Origin: Acephala macrosclerotiorum
Taxonomy: Eukaryota; Ascomycota; Leotiomycetes; Helotiales; Mollisiaceae
Direction: 5' to 3'
NCBI GenBank assembly: GCA_014904845.1
Contig: MU119889.1
Location: forward strand, 1-14,264
Length of the DNA stretch: 14,264 nucleotides
A program made the translations under genes and the position numbers. Numbering within the stretch: position 1 is the stretch's first letter; the number at the start of each line of letters is the position of its first letter. The notes beneath the pieces were generated by a model that was given only the letters and a program-made list of their open reading frames with translations, was not told the DNA's origin and did not search any database. Positions 10,595 through 14,264 of the stretch are shown piece by piece.

Positions 10595-11660
10595 TTTATA
10601 ATTATTTGAATTTAAAAATAATAAAATATATTTTTTATTCGATTTTTTAATTAGTAAATAAATTATTTTAATACGAATAAATTTTATTTTTTTATATAAA
10701 ATAATTAAATTTTCGATATTCAATTTCGAGAAAAAAATATTTAAAAATTTCGATTTTAAAAATACGTTATAAATAATATTAACGTTTAAAAAACTATTAA
10801 TAGTAATACGAATACTTTGAAAAAATTCTCGTAGTATTTTAAGACCATTTTTAAATATTTTAATATTATATATATTCGTTTAAAAATAATCGATAAAATA
10901 ATATTATTATAAAATAAAATATAATAATTAAAAATAATATTTAAAATTGTATTATTTTTATTTTTTAAAATGCAATTCAAAATAGAATTAATTAATATAA
11001 AATAATTAATTAAATTAAATACTAAAAAAAAAAAAAAAAATAATAATAAAACGAATAATATATATAATTATTTAAAGAAAAAAAAAATTTTTTATTTGTA
11101 ATATATAAAATTTGAATAATAAAACCGTTGAAAATATTAAATAATTTTAAAAAAATAATAAATTATTTTTATTTAATTATAATTTTTTTTTAATAAATTC
11201 GAATAATATAAAAAAAAATACAATTATTCGAATTAATTTCTTTTTGTAATATTAAATTAAATCTCAATATTATAACGAATTAAATTTAATTCAAATAAAT
11301 AAAACATTTAAAAATAATTAATATAAAATAAATTTTTTTTTAAAAAATTTTACAAGTTAAACGAGAAAATATTTACGAGATTATAAAAAAATTTATAATA
11401 GTATTAATAATAGAAATATTAATTATATATTTGTTTTTTATAATTATAAAATGTATATTGAAAACGAAATATTTTTTAAAAATATTGAAATTTTTAAATT
11501 AATATTAAATAATATAAAATAAAATATATTAATAATATATTTAAATATTTAAATTTTTACTTTTTTTTATAGTATTTTAAAATTATTTTCAACGGTAAAA
11601 AAAATTTGTAAAATAATAAGATTAAATTGAGAAGTTATTAAATTAATAAAAATATTTAAA
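10595..11660. other. AT-rich spacer between the two 13-bp arrays, no gene seen
   Basis: About 1.07 kb of A/T-rich sequence with sparse CpG. It contains a minus-strand 64-codon open stretch at 10786-10980 that starts at TTG and is low-complexity Ile/Leu/Asn/Lys; I regard this as chance. It also contains a 17-base A-run (11024-11040) and rare non-CpG doublets such as CCG near 11125 and CGG near 11593. If the flanking arrays are the arms of one element, this is its body, and it carries no recognisable transposase. Confidence 0.45.
11024..11040. repeat. Homopolymer run of 17 A
   Basis: A run of seventeen A follows ATACT and precedes TAATAATAAAACG. It is the longest homopolymer I noticed. It might be a remnant poly(A) tail of a non-LTR element, but in sequence of this composition a slipped A-run is the simpler explanation. 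Confidence 0.6.
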
Positions 11661-11931
11661 TCGATTATTTTAAACGATTTTTTTGAACGATTAAAAATAA
11701 AAAATTAAAAAATTTATTTAAAAAAATAATTAAAAAAAACGATTAAAAAAAATAATTAAAAAAAGCGATTAAAAAAAATAATTAAAAAAAGTAATTAAAA
11801 AAAACGATTAAGAAAAACGATTGAAAAAAATAATTAAAAAAAGTAATTAAAAAAAGCGATTAAAAAATAAAATTTAAACGAACGAATAAAAATAAAACGA
11901 TTAATAAAAACGATTAAAATTATTTTAATCG
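11661..11931. repeat. 13-bp minisatellite array 2, mostly inverted relative to array 1
   Basis: CG cores at 11662, 11675 and 11688 have T-rich flanks in the orientation of array 1. From 11727 the units flip to A-rich CGATTAAAAAAAA, TAATTAAAAAAAG and similar, the reverse complement of the array 1 unit. Cores fall at 13-base steps: TA 11727, CG 11740, TA 11753, CG 11766, TA 11779, TA 11792, CG 11805, CG 11818, TA 11831, TA 11844, CG 11857. Two more units at 11898 and 11911 are 13 apart, and the hairpin CGATTAAAA-TTA-TTTTAATCG (11911-11931) closes the array. The step from 11688 to 11727 is exactly three periods, so register is kept across the orientation switch. Confidence 0.88.
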
Positions 11932-11992
11932 ATTTTAAAATTCGTATTATTTTATATTTTAATATTTTAAAATAAACATTCGTTTTATAAAT

Positions 11993-12064
11993 AATACTAA
12001 TTTGAAAAACAATATTAATTTAAAAAATAACGTTAATTTAAAAAATAATATTAATTTAAACAAT
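11993..12064. repeat. 18-bp tandem repeat, four copies in perfect phase
   Basis: Units are AATACTAATTTGAAAAAC (11993), AATATTAATTTAAAAAAT (12011), AACGTTAATTTAAAAAAT (12029) and AATATTAATTTAAACAAT (12047). Apart from one A/C change in the last copy, all differences are C/T or G/A transitions. At one site CG in copy three is TA in the others. The array abuts the right end of the 14-bp inverted repeat that ends at 11992. Confidence 0.9.
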
Positions 12065-14264
12065 TATAAAAAAATCAAAAATCGCTTTTTTTTATATTAT
12101 ATTAATATCGTTATCAAAAAATTCTCTATTTATAAATTTTTAAAAGTTATTATTATTTAAATCAATAAATAAATTTACGATTTTCTTTTTATTTTTATTT
12201 TTTAAATTTTAAATATTTATCGTTTTATCGATTTTTTATTAATTTATTAATTTGATTGTTTTTTTAAATTTATTTAAAATTATAATTTAACGTTTTATAA
12301 ACGAATTAACGTTGTATAATAATTAAAAATACGTGATTTTATTTTTGTTTTTTTAATAATAATATTTATAATAAATTTATTTTATAGTAAATAATTTGTA
12401 ATTGATTTTTAAAAAATAAATATTAATCGTTTTAAATAAATTGAAATCGTAAAATAAACAATTACTAATAGTAATAATAAATTAAATAATATATTATTTA
12501 TATATTAAATTTTTATTATTACAATTAATATAAAAAATTTTTAGTTTTTTATTTTTTTTTTTGAACGTTATAATTTTAATAATAAAAATAAAATTATAAT
12601 TCGAAATTTTAATTTTATATTTTATATATTAAAAATATTTAATTAATAATTATTATTATAATAAAAAAAATATAATTTATTAAATATATAAAATATATTT
12701 TAATAAGAAAATAAAAATAAAAAATATATTTTATAAATTTTTTTTTAGTATTTTTCGTTTTTTATTACTCGAATAACAATTTTTTTAATTGTTTTATTTT
12801 TTTAAAAAATTAAAAAATTTCAAATTTATTTATATAATAAAAATTAAATTTTATTTTTAGAATTTATTATTTAATATTATTATTTGATCGAGTATTAATA
12901 TATTTAATTTATTTGATTTAAATCAAATATAAAAAATTGTTATTATTATTTATTAAATTTATTAAATTTGAAAACGAAAAATAAAAACAAAAACGATAAT
13001 ATAATTCGATATTATTTTTTTTAAAAATTAATAATTATTATTTTAATAAATATTTTTTTTTATTTTTTATTTTTGTTCGATATTTTCAATTATTATTAGT
13101 AGTAATATTCGCTATTTTTATTATTTTTTTTAAATTGTATTTACATGAAAATTTATTATAAAAATTTTAAAAATTTTTATTAATAATTTTTTAAAAAAAA
13201 TATTATTAAACGTAAAATAAAAAAAAAGTATTTTAATTAATAATATAATTTTTAAATTAATTTTTTAAAACAAAATAATATTTTTAATATTTAAATAAAT
13301 ATTAATAAAATTAAAATTAAAAAAAATACTATTTATAAAAATTTAATATATTCGAATTATTTTAATAATAGTAAAATTCTTTGAAATTTGTAATCGTTTT
13401 ATATTAAACTCGTTTTAAAATAATAATAAAATAATTATAATTTGAAAATTATTAATTTTTTAATAATTTCATTTTTTTTTTTTTTAATATTTTTAATTTT
13501 AATAATATAAAAGTTTTTAAATAAAAAAATATAACGTAAAAATAATAAAAATATAATTATTTTCGAAAATAAAAATATAATTAAATTTATTAAATATTAA
13601 TTATTTATTTTTATAAAATAATAATTTGTTTATAATTTTGTTTTTTTAATAATAAATAATATATTTATTTTTTAAACGATTTTTGTATTTGTTGATAAAT
13701 TTATTTTTACTAGTATAAACTATTTATATTTCGATATTATAATTTTTAATAAAATAAAAATATAAATTTATTTTTTTATTTTATTACTCAAATAAAAAAA
13801 ATAAAACGAAAATAGTAATAATTTCAAATTTCGATTTTATAAAAGTAAAAAAATTAATTTTCTAGTAAAAATAATAAAAATTATATTTAATAAAAAAATT
13901 TTATTAATTAAATATTTAATATTATTTTTTGAATTTTTTTAAATACATTTTTATTTTTAAATTTAAATTATTTATAATAATCGTTTAAATGAATTTAAAT
14001 ATAATATTATATTCGATTAAAAAAATTTTAAATGTAATAAATCGTATAAATAATAATCATTTTATTAATATTTATTTTATAATAAAATATTAACGTTTTT
14101 TAATTACTATAAATTGAATATAAAAATTATTAAACGATATATAATTGTATTAATAAAACAATTCACGTAAAATAAAAAATTTTAATATAATATTTAAATA
14201 TAATTATATTAATATTATTATTAAAAAAAATATAAAACGATTTTTAAATAAAAAAATTAAAATA
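12065..14264. other. AT-rich terminal block, no gene seen
   Basis: The last 2.2 kb is A/T-rich sequence with scattered CpG (TCG, ACG) and a few non-CpG C, intermediate between blocks I and II. It contains a 20-bp perfect palindrome at 12910-12929, a 14-base T-run at 13472-13485, and a short resemblance between 12760-12780 and 13780-13800 (both TTATTACTC followed by A-rich sequence). All frames are interrupted by TAA. No coding trace, RNA gene or terminal repeat was recognised. The sequence continues unchanged to the window end. Confidence 0.55.

Larger units (their letters stand above)
10320..11992. repeat. Candidate inverted-repeat (foldback-like) structure enclosing two 13-bp arrays
   Basis: ATTTATAAAACGAA at 10320-10333 is matched by its exact reverse complement at 11979-11992. 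Inside these lie short hairpins of the same sequence family at 10374-10396 and 11911-11931 (arms built from CGATTAAA and TTTAATCG), then 13-bp arrays whose main parts run in opposite orientation. The spacer, about 10600-11650, has no recognisable gene. This nested symmetry recalls foldback-type DNA elements with long repetitive inverted ends, or an inverted duplication. The 14-bp outer match alone would not be significant in such AT-rich DNA; its symmetric position is what raises it. No target-site duplication or transposase was identified. Confidence 0.35.

Noticed and set aside
10786..10980. 64-codon open stretch on the minus strand
   Set aside because: It starts at TTG, is almost entirely Ile/Leu/Asn/Tyr/Lys, lies inside the AT spacer between the 13-bp arrays, and has no motif or regulatory context.
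12910..12929. 20-bp perfect palindrome TATTTGATTTAAATCAAATA
   Set aside because: Palindromes of this size are expected by chance in DNA with almost only A and T. Nothing around it suggests an operator or origin.
1..14264. Mitochondrial or plastid intergenic DNA
   Set aside because: AT-rich organelle spacers can be this AT-rich, but 14 kb without any organelle gene or tRNA, together with CpG retention, fits nuclear RIP-mutated DNA better.

Overview
This 14.3-kb window contains no intact gene that I can support. It is extremely A+T-rich non-coding DNA. Wherever G or C survives, much of it sits in the dinucleotide CpG, flanked as TCG or ACG. In the middle of the window almost every remaining C is in CpG, while CpA, CpT and CpC have nearly vanished. 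Established knowledge: repeat-induced point mutation (RIP) in filamentous ascomycete fungi turns C into T on both strands, prefers CpA, and spares CpG longest. The most economical reading is therefore a heavily RIP-mutated, transposon-derived AT-isochore from a filamentous ascomycete, possibly pericentromeric or subtelomeric. The organism is an inference. No gene, telomere repeat, rRNA or tRNA fixes it.

Layout. Bases 1-5731 form a less exhausted block in which C and G outside CpG still occur. Two weak coding ghosts lie here: a frame with few stops at 1-642, and a C-ending-codon-rich frame at 3616-3864. Neither resembles a family I can name. A roughly 40-bp island of ordinary composition (5732-5773) ends this block. 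Immediately after it comes a block that is almost pure A/T (5774 to about 8900), starting with 203 consecutive bases without a single G or C (5801-6003). CpG-containing sequence rises again from about 8900 and leads to a second island (about 9246-9372). That island keeps CpA and CpT sites and contains nested short inverted repeats, so it may be a short element or LTR fragment that escaped mutation.

The right-hand part is repeat-rich. A 52-53-bp tandem array (9619 to about 10240) shows dimeric alternation. Two arrays of a 13-bp unit in opposite main orientation (10390-10594 and 11661-11931) lie inside a roughly 1.7-kb region bounded by a 14-bp inverted repeat (10320-10333 and 11979-11992). Four perfectly phased copies of an 18-bp unit follow directly (11993-12064). 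The last 2.2 kb is featureless AT-rich sequence.

Nothing here encodes a working pathway. What can be read is the mutational history: in the tandem arrays the same position is either CG or TA in different copies. That is the expected end-point of C-to-T change on both strands, passing through CpA/TpG, the favoured RIP substrate.
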